From: Selenomonas sp.
GTDB lineage: Bacteria; Bacillota; Negativicutes; Selenomonadales; Selenomonadaceae
Reading direction: 5' to 3'
Length of the DNA stretch: 64,000 nucleotides
NCBI GenBank assembly: GCA_018052705.1
Contig: JAGPMW010000005.1
Coordinates: 1 to 64,000 of the forward strand
This document shows positions 54,742-63,981 of this stretch, in pieces. How positions within the stretch are numbered: the first letter of the stretch is position 1; each line of letters begins with the position of its first letter. The position numbers were made by a program, and so were the translations under genes. The notes under the pieces were generated by a model that ran no database searches, was not told the DNA's origin, and worked only from the letters and a program-made list of their open reading frames with translations.

Positions 54742-55659
54742 TTAATGGGACAATCCCCGCATAATCAGATAAGTTACGAGTTGATCCAGTGAAACCTCTT
54801 CTTCCTGACGACGCGCTTCCAATGATTTTCTTAGTGTCTTGGGCAGCCGCACAGTCAGGCTGCCTTCTGCTGTTTGTTTCGCGGCAGCAACAGGTGCGGC
54901 AACAACGGTCTGCTGTTTTTCCGGCTGTCTGATCATCTTTTCCGTCTGCCCGGATTTTTCCGGTCTGATTGCTTTAACAGCCTTTACCGGTTTAGCTTTT
55001 TTCTGCGGCTGTTCTGTCTTAGACTGTCCCGAGGTATTTTCCTTTGCTTCCGCCTTGTCTGCCTTTACCGGCTTCAACACTTTAGCTTTCTTCACCGGTT
55101 TTGCACTCTGCGCTTTCGGGGCCGGTGCAGCTGTGACCGGCTCCTCATGTATCGCTTTGGCCTTTTTGACAGTTGCCGTCGGCTCTTGGGTTGTTTTTTC
55201 TTTTTTCACTGGGTTCTTTTCTTCTGTCGGATAGACAAAGAATTCATTATACGCATTACGCAGCGTTTCACTGGCCTGCTTTGTTCCCACGCCAATAATA
55301 TAAGATGGTGTTTCCGAATTCAGCAATTCGGCAATCCGTACAAAATCGGAATCTGTAGTAATGATAAGGAATTTCCGTACCCCTTCATCATACAGCAGTT
55401 TAGCGGAATCATAAATAGCAGAATCCAGTGAATTCTTTCCCAGATATGTCCGACTGATCTGCCGAAACGTGAATCCTGGGCGCCGCATGAGTTTGTCCCA
55501 GCGCTTTTGCTCGGGGCGGGCCTCCCAATCTGAAACTACGATCGTCCGGCAAGGCTGAAAGCGTCGTGCCTTGCCTAAGGTATAATTCAGCATTTCAAAC
55601 GGCGCATTTTCGATGTCATAAAGTATCGCAACCGTTTCATTGATTGAATTAAGTGTCAT
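54742..55659 (-). CDS. NYN-domain nuclease-like protein fused to a C-terminal ribbon-helix-helix
   Basis: 305 residues. NYN/DUF88 (LabA/PIN-like) domain about 8-140 with the acidic residues D15 (LYDIEN), D79 (KNSLDSAIYDSAKLL), D103 and D105 (ITTDSDFVRIAELL), suggesting metal-dependent RNA cleavage. Residues about 145-265 are a Lys/Ala/Pro-rich, disordered linker with repeated KKAK and PVKA units. Residues 267-303 (SLTVRLPKTLRKSLEARRQEEEVSLDQLVTYLIMRGL) look like an Arc/MetJ/HicB-type ribbon-helix-helix. Target unknown. Confidence 0.8.
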   Translation of the reverse strand: MTLNSINETVAILYDIENAPFEMLNYTLGKARRFQPCRTIVVSDWEARPEQKRWDKLMRRPGFTFRQISRTYLGKNSLDSAIYDSAKLLYDEGVRKFLIITTDSDFVRIAELLNSETPSYIIGVGTKQASETLRNAYNEFFVYPTEEKNPVKKEKTTQEPTATVKKAKAIHEEPVTAAPAPKAQSAKPVKKAKVLKPVKADKAEAKENTSGQSKTEQPQKKAKPVKAVKAIRPEKSGQTEKMIRQPEKQQTVVAAPVAAAKQTAEGSLTVRLPKTLRKSLEARRQEEEVSLDQLVTYLIMRGLSH

Positions 55660-55785
55660 ACAATCCTTCCTTCAACTTATCTGTTCTACTATGTCATTTC
55701 TTCTCGTTAATTGACACAGCTATATATTGATTATTATTCGCCTCTCCGGGCAAAATTCCTTCTTTAAGCGTTTAAGCGCGCCGGA

Positions 55786-56877
55786 TCAAACATGGTGCAT
55801 AACCGTCTCAATCACGCCACCGCCGATAACGATATCACCATCGTAGAATACGACTGATTGTCCTGGTGTCACCGCCCGCTGATTCTCATCAAAATCTACC
55901 TGAAGCCGTCCATCAGAATGCGGCGTAAGCCTCGCCATGCCTTCATTCTTGCCATAACGGATCTTAGCCGCACAACGCATTGGTGCTGTCAGTTCGTCAA
56001 CAGCAATCCAGTTAAGATCACCAGCGATGAGCCCGCTCGCGAAGACATCGCCAGCGGCGCCAACAACGACCTGGTTTTTAACCATATCGAGCGCCACAAC
56101 GTAAAGTGGCTCAGCAGCAGCTATCCCCAGGCCCTTGCGCTGCCCGATTGTATAAAGCGGGACACCTTCATGACGCCCAAGCACCCTGCCCTGCCGGTCT
56201 ACAATATCGCCCGGCCGCAGACAGGACGGATTCTTCTCTCGCAGATAGGCCTTATAGTCATCATGCGGCACAAAGCAGATCTCCTGACTGTCTGGTTTGT
56301 GAGCTACTGGCAGCTTAAATTTCTCAGCCAGCTCACGAGTGTGAACCTTCGTCATGCCGCCCAGTGGCAACAGAAAATGTTTCAGAGTCTGCTGATTCAG
56401 ATGATACAAGGCATACGACTGATCCTTATGTGTATCAATGCCCTTCTTCAAAAGAGAACGTCCGTCCTCCCCCTGCTCAATGCGTGCATAGTGACCAGTA
56501 GCCAGATAGTCTGCGCCCAATTCGAGCGTCTTGTCCAGCAGAAGACCAAATTTCATGTAGCGATTGCAGGCAATACAGGGATTTGGTGTACGCCCCCTGG
56601 CGTAATCTGCGAGGAAGTAATCGATGACCTGCGATTGAAATTCTTCTTTAAAATTCACAGTATAATGTGGTATTCCCAGAATTTCAGCTACTCGCCGCGC
56701 ATCATCAACACTTTCGAGACTACAACAGCCCCGATCATTACAGTCAAAGTCGCGGCTCTCCTCAGACAGCCGCATCGTTATACCGATAACCTCATAACCC
56801 TGCTCAATCAGGAGTGCCGCCGTCAGTGAACTATCGACGCCGCCACTCATTGCGACAACGACTTTTTTCTTTCCCAT
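55786..56877 (-). CDS. mnmA: tRNA-specific 2-thiouridylase MnmA
   Basis: 363 residues. N-type ATP pyrophosphatase loop MSGGVDSSLTAALL, catalytic Cys in NPCIACNRYMKFG and in SQEICFVP. It thiolates U34 of tRNAs for Lys, Glu and Gln, receiving sulfur from a cysteine desulfurase such as the one at 33432-34586. Divergent from tmcAL. Confidence 0.96.
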   Translation of the reverse strand: MGKKKVVVAMSGGVDSSLTAALLIEQGYEVIGITMRLSEESRDFDCNDRGCCSLESVDDARRVAEILGIPHYTVNFKEEFQSQVIDYFLADYARGRTPNPCIACNRYMKFGLLLDKTLELGADYLATGHYARIEQGEDGRSLLKKGIDTHKDQSYALYHLNQQTLKHFLLPLGGMTKVHTRELAEKFKLPVAHKPDSQEICFVPHDDYKAYLREKNPSCLRPGDIVDRQGRVLGRHEGVPLYTIGQRKGLGIAAAEPLYVVALDMVKNQVVVGAAGDVFASGLIAGDLNWIAVDELTAPMRCAAKIRYGKNEGMARLTPHSDGRLQVDFDENQRAVTPGQSVVFYDGDIVIGGGVIETVMHHV

Positions 56878-57044
56878 ATCTTATCGTCCTGCTTTCTATT
56901 CAGAGCCCAGCTATTCCATGCGAAAAAGCAGGCATCATTTGTTTCACTCGTATCCTTAAGTATAACATAAGTTCGCTGGTTAGTATAGACGATTGGCAGA
57001 CTGCATGATACACTATCAGAAGGAAAATAACAGGAGGATACTTC

Positions 57045-58331
57045 ATGCAGATCACAGGCATTATTACTGAATACAACCCCTTCCACTATGGCCACCAGTA
57101 CCAGATCAAAAAAATCCGGCAGCGGCAGCCAGACTCTCCTATCATTGCTGTGATGAGTGGCAGTTTCACCCAGCGTGGCGATACTGCACTGCTTTCAAAA
57201 TGGGATCGGGCTGACCTTGCAATTCAGGGAGGCTGCGATCTCGTGCTTGAACTGCCATTTGCATTCGCCTGCCGGAGTGCACAGGATTTTGCCCGTGGCG
57301 GAGTCCGTCTGCTCGAGCGGCTGGGCATTGTCAACACGCTGGCCTTTGGCGCCGAAACAGCAGACCTGGCCGCCCTGCAAAATTGTGCCGCAGCAATGGA
57401 TGAGCCTTCGCTGCAGGCTGAGCTTCACGATGCGATTGCCGCCGGAGCTTCTTATGCAACCGCCCTGACTGACTGCACGGCAGCCCATACCGCTGTTGAT
57501 GCTTCCATCCTGCGGCAGCCGAACAATATTCTTGCCATCGAGTACCTCCGCTGCCTTCGCCGCTCATCACTCCAGCCCCTGCTCATCCCACGTCAGGGTG
57601 CGAGCTATCATGACGCATGTCTTGATGCCCCTAATGCTAGTGCCAAGGCAATCAGGCGGGCACTCTCACTTGCTGCCAGCCGCTGCTCCGCGCAGCCCAC
57701 GGCACGGCTGACAGATCAGCTGACACGAGTAGAATGGCAAGCTCTCAAAAAAGCTGCGCCTGCAGCCACAATCACGGCACTGCAGACACTCACCGCCGCA
57801 GAACTGCCTTCTATTGAACGGCTTTGGCTGCCACTGCGTACGATATTGCTGCAAACAAGTCTGCCCACCCTGCGTCAGATTCACGGTATCAATGAAGGGC
57901 TTGAACATCGCATCCTTGACCAGTCAACTCTCACCAATAGTTACGCGGGACTTGTCCGGGCTGTAACAACCAAACGCTATCCAGCCAGCCGGATTGCCCG
58001 CACTCTGCTCTATCTGTTACTGTCAATGCCAAGCACCGATATCAGCCTGTTCGATGAAAGCGGGCCGCTTTACGCCCGTGTTCTGGCGGCAGATCCCGTT
58101 GGCCGCAGCCTGCTCCGCCAGATAAAAACCTGCGGCAGTATTCCCATCATCACTAAAACGAGCACCTTTCTTACAACGAACAAAAGACGCGAAGGAATCA
58201 ACTCCCTCGCGCCACGTGAGCGTATGCTGGCTTATGACACACTGGCCACTGAACTCCGCCAGCTCTGCCAGACCAGTTCTGACCAGAACAATGACTTCCA
58301 GCGATCTCCAATATTCCACCATCAGCAGTAA
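57045..58331 (+). CDS. tmcAL: tRNA(Met) cytidine acetate ligase TmcAL
   Basis: 428 residues. N-terminal nucleotidyltransferase signature GIITEYNPFHYGHQYQI (HxGH) with SGSFTQRGDTALLSKWDRADLAI, as in B. subtilis YlbM/TmcAL, which makes ac4C34 in elongator tRNA-Met with acetate. ACAGGAGGATA precedes the ATG. The end overlaps the convergent lipid-kinase gene by 10 bases. Confidence 0.92.
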   Translation: MQITGIITEYNPFHYGHQYQIKKIRQRQPDSPIIAVMSGSFTQRGDTALLSKWDRADLAIQGGCDLVLELPFAFACRSAQDFARGGVRLLERLGIVNTLAFGAETADLAALQNCAAAMDEPSLQAELHDAIAAGASYATALTDCTAAHTAVDASILRQPNNILAIEYLRCLRRSSLQPLLIPRQGASYHDACLDAPNASAKAIRRALSLAASRCSAQPTARLTDQLTRVEWQALKKAAPAATITALQTLTAAELPSIERLWLPLRTILLQTSLPTLRQIHGINEGLEHRILDQSTLTNSYAGLVRAVTTKRYPASRIARTLLYLLLSMPSTDISLFDESGPLYARVLAADPVGRSLLRQIKTCGSIPIITKTSTFLTTNKRREGINSLAPRERMLAYDTLATELRQLCQTSSDQNNDFQRSPIFHHQQ

Positions 58332-59200
58332 ACAGCAATTGCACCTGGTATCGTATCTATGGTCAGTGGCAGCTGCGGTCCAGCCTCGCCATCCAGATCA
58401 CTTTCCAACGCTTCGGCCGCGCGAATGACAAAATGTTCAGCCTGTAGATGAAGAACGTACGCCTTGTCCGATATTGGTCTGCCCGCAACAAGGTCTGCTG
58501 TGACTGTCATAAGTCTTGGAATGCCACACTTACGGATGGCCAGCAAATCCAGCTTGCCATCCGTAACTGAAACATCCCTGGCTACGTTCTTCATACTGCC
58601 AACTACAGCACTATTGATGACCACGAACAAGAAGGCCTCAACCTCGTGCTGCCGGCCATCGGCTTCAATCGTAAGCGGGACAGCGCGAAACTTGGGCAGC
58701 TCACCGATGCCTTTAATGTAATACGCCATCTTGCCAAGCGCATTCTTGAGCCGGGCATCAACCTCATGGGCAATAGACGTCATCATGCCGGCACTGGCCA
58801 CATTAATGAAATAGGTGTCTCCGACCCTGCCGAGATCCATCCGTCTGAACTGTCCAGCCGCAATCTTATCAAAATAGACTTCCATATCCTCGTTGATCTT
58901 GAGATAGGTCGCAAAATCATTCGATGTCCCACTGCCGATAATCCCCAATGGCAGGTCCAGTTGATGCTTCATCATGATATTGACACACTCATGAACTGTT
59001 CCATCTCCGCCAGCAGCCAGTATTCCATCAGGCTCTACTTCCCGGACAAAAGCAGCAAAATCTTCATTGCCTTCTTTTTTTGTACGATAAAGCAGCAACA
59101 AAATTCTTCGGCGCTGAAAGGCCTCAATCATCCCGTCCAGTTTGTTTTTAAACGCCGCATGGCCCGAGACCGGATTATAGAAGAGTACCAGCTTTTTCAA
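58322..59200 (-). CDS. YegS/DgkB-type diacylglycerol/lipid kinase
   Basis: 292 residues. NAD-kinase-like fold: LAAGGDGTVHECVNIMMK and GIIGSGTSNDFATYL (usually GTxNDFA). In the family it phosphorylates diacylglycerol or related lipids, recycling those released by envelope polymer synthesis. Convergent overlap with tmcAL. The ribosome site GGAGG lies before the ATG. Confidence 0.88.
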   Translation of the reverse strand: MKKLVLFYNPVSGHAAFKNKLDGMIEAFQRRRILLLLYRTKKEGNEDFAAFVREVEPDGILAAGGDGTVHECVNIMMKHQLDLPLGIIGSGTSNDFATYLKINEDMEVYFDKIAAGQFRRMDLGRVGDTYFINVASAGMMTSIAHEVDARLKNALGKMAYYIKGIGELPKFRAVPLTIEADGRQHEVEAFLFVVINSAVVGSMKNVARDVSVTDGKLDLLAIRKCGIPRLMTVTADLVAGRPISDKAYVLHLQAEHFVIRAAEALESDLDGEAGPQLPLTIDTIPGAIAVYC

Positions 59201-59213
59201 TGTATATGCCTCC

Positions 59214-59252
59214 TAAAAACGAGCAGCTTCACTCGCGCAGCTGCTCGTTTCT
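59214..59252 (-). terminator. Terminator of the flippase gene
   Basis: AAACGAGCAGCT and AGCTGCTCGTTT flank a 10-nt loop (GCGCGAGTGA), followed by TTT on the minus strand. Confidence 0.8.
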
Positions 59253-59256
59253 TTTG

Positions 59257-60921
59257 TTAATTTTCATCTGTCCTGAACACACCGATACGACGCAGGAATT
59301 TAATCATAATCCGGCCAATCATCGGCATACGCTGCAGGTCATCCTCGAGCAGACCGCCAATCAGCAGCATGACTGCAATATAAACTGCACAGCCGAAGAA
59401 TACGGCACCAAACGTCGAAAGCACGCCAAGATGCCACCATGCCAGCGTCCAATCGTAGAAGAAGTACACGGCAGCCGCCATCACGGCAGCAGACACAATC
59501 GTCTTCAAAAGCTGGGGAATCTCCATGCGATAACCGATGAATTTATAGATGAAGATCAGATTGATGATGGCTGCCACTCCCATATCTGCCGCCGTTGCCC
59601 AGGCAGCGCCCATGATGCCGAGCCACGGCAGTGCTGTGAGCTGCCAGTTCAGGACGACCTTGGCCACCGCCGCCAGGATCATATTGACCATCGGGATTGT
59701 CGGATGCCCAAGCCCCTGGAGGATTCCCGTCGAAACCTGATGTAAACCGAGCAAAATGATGCTGACGGCTGAAATCATAACCGCAGGTCCCGCCCCCGGC
59801 GCATTGTAGATAAGTGCCGAGATCGGCGTTGCCAAAACGAAAACGATAACAAACGCCGGAAAGCAGACAAAGTTCGAGATGCGGACCGAAGCAGCAGTCT
59901 GATTGTACACCCGCTTCATGTCCTTCAGCGCCCGCGCCTCGGAAATAGCCGGCACGATGCTCATAGCCATTGAGGCCGTAATAATGCAGGACAGATTGAC
60001 AAGAGGAACCGCCATACCCGTCAGATAACCAAACAACTCCGTTGCTTCGTTGACACTATAGCCAGCCGCCTCGAGACGCTGCGGCACAATCATCAGGTCC
60101 AGATTCGATACAACTGGCAGCATGATGCTGGCTGCTGATACTGGCAGCGACAACTTAAAAATGCGCTTGATAATCAGCCAGGCAGGCTCTTTATCTGAGC
60201 CCGGCATTGGCTGCAGGTCATTACCGTAATCGCGCTCGATATCGCGGTTCAGCTTCCAGTGGAAATATACAAGCACCATAAGCCCGGCCATTGCTCCGGC
60301 CAAAGCTCCCAGCGACGCACCAGCCGATGCGTAATCAAGGCCCCAGGGCAGCAGCAGCTCCGCCAGCAGAATCATTGTAATAACACGGAAAATCTGCTCC
60401 ACGATCTGCGACACAGCAGTAGGAGTCATACGCTGCCACCCTTGCAGATACCCACGCGAACTCGCCAGCAGTGTTACGAAAAACACAGTTGGGGCAAGCA
60501 CAACGATAGACTTATAGGCACGCGCATCACGAACAAATTGCCAGTCAATCAGCCAGTCCGCCGCAAAATACGTCAAACCCGAAAAAACCAGACCTGTAAA
60601 CAGCATAAGCGCCATCGAGATGCTGAACACCCGCTTCGCTCCGTAGATATCCTTAACAGCTATGCGCTCCGCCGTGATGATTGATATAGCCACCGGCACC
60701 CCCGCCTGTGACACAGTCATCGCAAAGAAATAGATTGGGAAGGCCATCTGGTACAGCCCAATACCCTCACCACCAAGAATCCGGGATACAAAAATCCAGT
60801 TGAGCGAGCCGATGACCTTGACAACAAAACCAGCAACGGTCAAGATAAATGTCCCCTTAAGGAACGACTCGCCCTTGCTGGATTTCTTTTCTTCAACTTC
60901 ATGATTACTAATTGAAAACAC
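59257..60921 (-). CDS. Polysaccharide/lipid flippase (MurJ/SpoVB/Wzx-like MOP superfamily)
   Basis: 554 residues, 14 predicted helices. The N-terminal FLKGTFILTVAGFVVKVIGSLNWIFVSRILGGEGIGLYQMAFPIYFFAM resembles SpoVB and other MATE-type polysaccharide exporters. The species may not sporulate, so a MurJ-like or capsular role is more likely (inference). First codon GTG at 60921; the ribosome site (AGGCGG) is too close, so the exact start is uncertain. Ends at a GC-rich terminator. Confidence 0.83.
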   Translation of the reverse strand: MFSISNHEVEEKKSSKGESFLKGTFILTVAGFVVKVIGSLNWIFVSRILGGEGIGLYQMAFPIYFFAMTVSQAGVPVAISIITAERIAVKDIYGAKRVFSISMALMLFTGLVFSGLTYFAADWLIDWQFVRDARAYKSIVVLAPTVFFVTLLASSRGYLQGWQRMTPTAVSQIVEQIFRVITMILLAELLLPWGLDYASAGASLGALAGAMAGLMVLVYFHWKLNRDIERDYGNDLQPMPGSDKEPAWLIIKRIFKLSLPVSAASIMLPVVSNLDLMIVPQRLEAAGYSVNEATELFGYLTGMAVPLVNLSCIITASMAMSIVPAISEARALKDMKRVYNQTAASVRISNFVCFPAFVIVFVLATPISALIYNAPGAGPAVMISAVSIILLGLHQVSTGILQGLGHPTIPMVNMILAAVAKVVLNWQLTALPWLGIMGAAWATAADMGVAAIINLIFIYKFIGYRMEIPQLLKTIVSAAVMAAAVYFFYDWTLAWWHLGVLSTFGAVFFGCAVYIAVMLLIGGLLEDDLQRMPMIGRIMIKFLRRIGVFRTDEN

Positions 60922-60968
60922 CGCCTATATTTATAAGACATGCCTTTGTGTACTTCGACACATCCGCT

Positions 60969-60997
60969 TTGCAAAATCGTTGCAATACCGCTATAAT
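60969..60997 (+). promoter_or_regulatory. Promoter of the DUF4931 gene
   Basis: TTGCAA at 60969-60974, 17-nt spacer, TATAAT at 60992-60997. The -10 is in the centre of a 33-nt palindrome. Confidence 0.7.
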
Positions 60998-61011
60998 AGT
61001 GGTATTGCAAC
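60979..61011. promoter_or_regulatory. 33-nt near-perfect palindrome over a promoter (operator candidate)
   Basis: GTTGCAATACC and its exact reverse complement GGTATTGCAAC flank GCTATAATAGT, itself nearly palindromic. Only one G/T mismatch pair occurs. It covers the -10. TTGCAA occurs three times (60969, 60980, 61005). No terminator T-run. Confidence 0.65.
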
Positions 61012-61070
61012 ACTATGGATTATACCATATATCGCCTGCATGTTTCCACTATTATTTCTGAGGAGTTCTC

Positions 61071-61853
61071 ATGAGCGACAATTTGCTTGATTTCGATATG
61101 CAAATCGGCCATAAAAAGCCAGAAACCATTATCCATAAGGAGAATCAGTGTCCATTCTGCGACCGCGAGCATTTGACGGATATCCTTGCTACCGATGGCG
61201 AGCTTATCCTGCTGCGCAACAAATACAACGTGCTCACCGGCACAGATCAGTTCGTGCTCATCGAGAGCAGCGTCTGCCACAGTGACATTCCCGATTATAC
61301 ACCGGATCATATGCACCAGCTGATCCGCTTTGGCCTGCAGCAATGGCAAGCCCTGTTCGACTCGGGCCGGTACGCCGACGTCCTCTTCTTCAAGAACTAC
61401 GGTCCCATGTCCGGAGGCACAATCCGCCATCCGCACATGCAGCTGATTGGCTGTCCAACGCTTGATCAGACTAAGCTGTTTAATCCCAAAGAATTTGCCG
61501 GCCCGTCCATTTGCCTGAAAAACGGTGTCAACTTCACCATCTCGGAGCATCCCCGCATCGGTTTTTGGGAACTCAACATCCTTCCGCCCGAGGTTGTCTA
61601 TCCGGCCGCAATCGATACTGCCGCCGATTTCATTCAATTGGGCACACGGTATTTATTGCACCACTTCAGCAAATTCTGCCATAGCTATAATATTTTCTTC
61701 TATCACCACGGGAAACAAATCTATATCAAACTCATGCCGCGCTTTGCTACACCACCAGTATTTGTTGGCTACGGCATCCGCGTCCGCCCGACCAATATCG
61801 AAGACATGGTTCAGGAAATACGCACACTTTATCACTTGAACGAAGGAGTATAA
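61071..61853 (+). CDS. DUF4931/GalT-like nucleotidyltransferase family protein
   Basis: 260 residues. NQCPFC (CxxC, residues 26-30) and GGTIRHPHMQLIGC (HPHxQ as in galactose-1-phosphate uridylyltransferase and HIT enzymes) suggest a nucleotide-hydrolysing or transferring active site. It lacks a recognisable second GalT half. Function unknown. Preceded by the palindrome promoter; a small unknown gene follows after 4 bases. Confidence 0.78.
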   Translation: MSDNLLDFDMQIGHKKPETIIHKENQCPFCDREHLTDILATDGELILLRNKYNVLTGTDQFVLIESSVCHSDIPDYTPDHMHQLIRFGLQQWQALFDSGRYADVLFFKNYGPMSGGTIRHPHMQLIGCPTLDQTKLFNPKEFAGPSICLKNGVNFTISEHPRIGFWELNILPPEVVYPAAIDTAADFIQLGTRYLLHHFSKFCHSYNIFFYHHGKQIYIKLMPRFATPPVFVGYGIRVRPTNIEDMVQEIRTLYHLNEGV

Positions 61854-61857
61854 TTTT

Positions 61858-62202
61858 ATGTGGATCTATTGTGAGGATATCGCCTGGTCTACCGGCGCCT
61901 CCACCATTACCTGCCGCCGCTTCCATCGCAAACAGGCCTGCCTGCAATGGTTCGGCTACAACCTGATCCAGGATGACAGCAGTTACGCTGCCCTGACAAA
62001 AGCAAAACTTCACCGAATCCTGCACGACCGGCAGGCTTCATCGCGGTTGCAGTCAGAAGGCCAACAGCCGGGACAGTGCCTGACAGGAACTCGTACCATT
62101 TATTTCTTTGCTGCCTCAAAGCGGACTGCCCGCAGAGAAAACCTGCAGCCGCCAGCCACAATCTCGCGCAAACTCCTAAAGGCTCACTCCCTGCTGCGAT
62201 AA
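61858..62202 (+). CDS. Small basic protein of unknown function
   Basis: 114 residues: MWIYCEDIAWSTGASTITCRRFHRKQ, then a polar middle and a basic C-terminus (RKLLKAHSLLR). Not recognised. GGAG at 61843-61846 precedes the ATG and the gene follows DUF4931 by 4 bases, so it is probably translated from the same mRNA. A strong terminator follows at 62232. Confidence 0.5.
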   Translation: MWIYCEDIAWSTGASTITCRRFHRKQACLQWFGYNLIQDDSSYAALTKAKLHRILHDRQASSRLQSEGQQPGQCLTGTRTIYFFAASKRTARRENLQPPATISRKLLKAHSLLR

Positions 62203-62231
62203 ACCACTACTACAAAGAAACTGCCAACGCA

Positions 62232-62275
62232 AAAGACGTATCGATGATGTCTGCCATCATCGATACGTCTTTTTT
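62232..62275 (+). terminator. Terminator after the DUF4931 unit
   Basis: AAAGACGTATCGATGATG and its exact complement form an 18-bp stem with a 5-nt loop, then TTTTTT. The remaining bases to the prfC stop at 62356 hold nothing clear. Confidence 0.88.
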
Positions 62276-62355
62276 CATCATCTCATCACTCGCCAGCTCA
62301 AAGCCTCATCAGCAGGATGCCGAAGGAACTCTTTTGCTATTCATGAAATATTTAC

Positions 62356-63981
62356 TCATGCTTCTTTCTTGTCGAACGGCACATGATTGAGCTGTAATTC
62401 CGGATTGTTATCTGTAATCCAGCCCAAGGCCCATTCGTTGTTGACCAGCAATACGGGGTTATGATGCCGGTCATAGACGAACATACCACGATCAGCCCCC
62501 TTGAGCTCGGCCGGTGTAACCTCACGGCCATCTTGGAACGCCATCCAGCGTGCAACCTCATAGGGCTGCATGTTCATCTCGATATCAACATTGTATTCAT
62601 TTTTCAGCCGATACTCGAGCACCTCGAACTGCAAGGTGCCGACCGTCCCGACAATATATGAATCCATACCGGCACCAGCCTGTTGGAACAGCTGGATTGC
62701 ACCTTCCTGCGTCAGCTGCTCGATCCCTTTCACAAACTGCTTGCGCTTCATGGTATCCTTAGCCTGGACACGTGCAAACTTCTCTGGCGGGAACACCGGG
62801 AAATCGGCATACTTGAATTTATGACTGCTGTCGCAGACTGTATCGCCGATGCCGAACACCCCCGGATCGAACAAACCAATGATATCACCCGGATAGGCGG
62901 TATCAATAATCTGCCGATCCTGCGCCAGGAACTGCTGCGGCTGAGACAGTTTGAGCATCTTGCCGCTGCGCTCATGCCAAACTTCCATATTACGCTCAAA
63001 CTTACCTGAGCAAATACGAATAAAAGCAAGACGGTCACGATGAGCCGGGTTCATGTTCGCCTGAATCTTGAATACGAAACCGGAGAACTTCTCATCGTCC
63101 GGTACAATGATGCCATCTGATGAATTACGTGACTGTGGCTGCGGTGCCATGCGGATATAACCTTCAAGGAAGTCCTGCACGCCAAAGTTCGTCATAGCCG
63201 AGCCAAAGAACATTGGTGTCAATTCGCCGGCATTGACCTTATCCATATCAAAATCTTCGCCGGCTTCATTGAGCAGCTCGATATCATCCTGCAAATTCTG
63301 CCAGACATCCTCGCCAATGCGCTCGATCATGACCGGATCACCTGGCTCATAGACATCCGCAATACGTGCTTCCTGCCCATGAGTCGTATCCGTAGCAAAA
63401 AGCAGCACCTTGTCATTGCGACGGTCATAGACGCCCATATATTGGCCATCCTGCCCGATCGGCCAGTTCATCGGATAAGACCGTATCCCCAGAACATTCT
63501 CAATCTCATCCATCAGATCAATTGGAGCCTTGCCGTAATGATCCAGCTTGTTGACAAAAGTGAAGATAGGAATCTCCCGCTGCTTGCAGACCTTGAACAG
63601 TTTCTTGGTCTGTGCCTCGACACCTTTCGCTACATCAATGACCATGACTGCACTGTCCACGGCCATGAGTGTACGATAGGTATCCTCTGAGAAATCCTGA
63701 TGCCCCGGCGTATCGAGAATATTGATACGGCAGCCATCATAGTCGAACTGCAGCACAGACGACGTAACCGAGATACCACGCTGCTTCTCAATCTCCATCC
63801 AGTCAGACACCGCGTGGCGCTGCGTCTTGCGCGACTTAATGGAACCTGCCAGATGAATCGCACCACCATAGAGCAAAAGTTTCTCAGTCAACGTCGTCTT
63901 ACCAGCATCTGGATGCGAAATGATGGCAAAGGTACGACGCTTTTCTATTTCTTTATCAAGTTCTTCACTTAAAGATGACAA
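62356..63981 (-). CDS. prfC: Peptide chain release factor 3, TTG start
   Basis: 541 residues. GTPase motifs ISHPDAGKTTLTEKLL, DTPGHQDFSEDTYR and NKLDHYGKAPIDLMDEI; C-terminus ends VPFDKKEA. It recycles RF1/RF2 after peptide release. The upstream ATG at 63996 is part of the ribosome site region (GGGAGG); the TTG at 63981, 7 bases after it, gives MSSLSEELDKEIEKRRTFAI and fits the family start better. The gene is complete at the right edge. Confidence 0.93.
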   Translation of the reverse strand: MSSLSEELDKEIEKRRTFAIISHPDAGKTTLTEKLLLYGGAIHLAGSIKSRKTQRHAVSDWMEIEKQRGISVTSSVLQFDYDGCRINILDTPGHQDFSEDTYRTLMAVDSAVMVIDVAKGVEAQTKKLFKVCKQREIPIFTFVNKLDHYGKAPIDLMDEIENVLGIRSYPMNWPIGQDGQYMGVYDRRNDKVLLFATDTTHGQEARIADVYEPGDPVMIERIGEDVWQNLQDDIELLNEAGEDFDMDKVNAGELTPMFFGSAMTNFGVQDFLEGYIRMAPQPQSRNSSDGIIVPDDEKFSGFVFKIQANMNPAHRDRLAFIRICSGKFERNMEVWHERSGKMLKLSQPQQFLAQDRQIIDTAYPGDIIGLFDPGVFGIGDTVCDSSHKFKYADFPVFPPEKFARVQAKDTMKRKQFVKGIEQLTQEGAIQLFQQAGAGMDSYIVGTVGTLQFEVLEYRLKNEYNVDIEMNMQPYEVARWMAFQDGREVTPAELKGADRGMFVYDRHHNPVLLVNNEWALGWITDNNPELQLNHVPFDKKEA

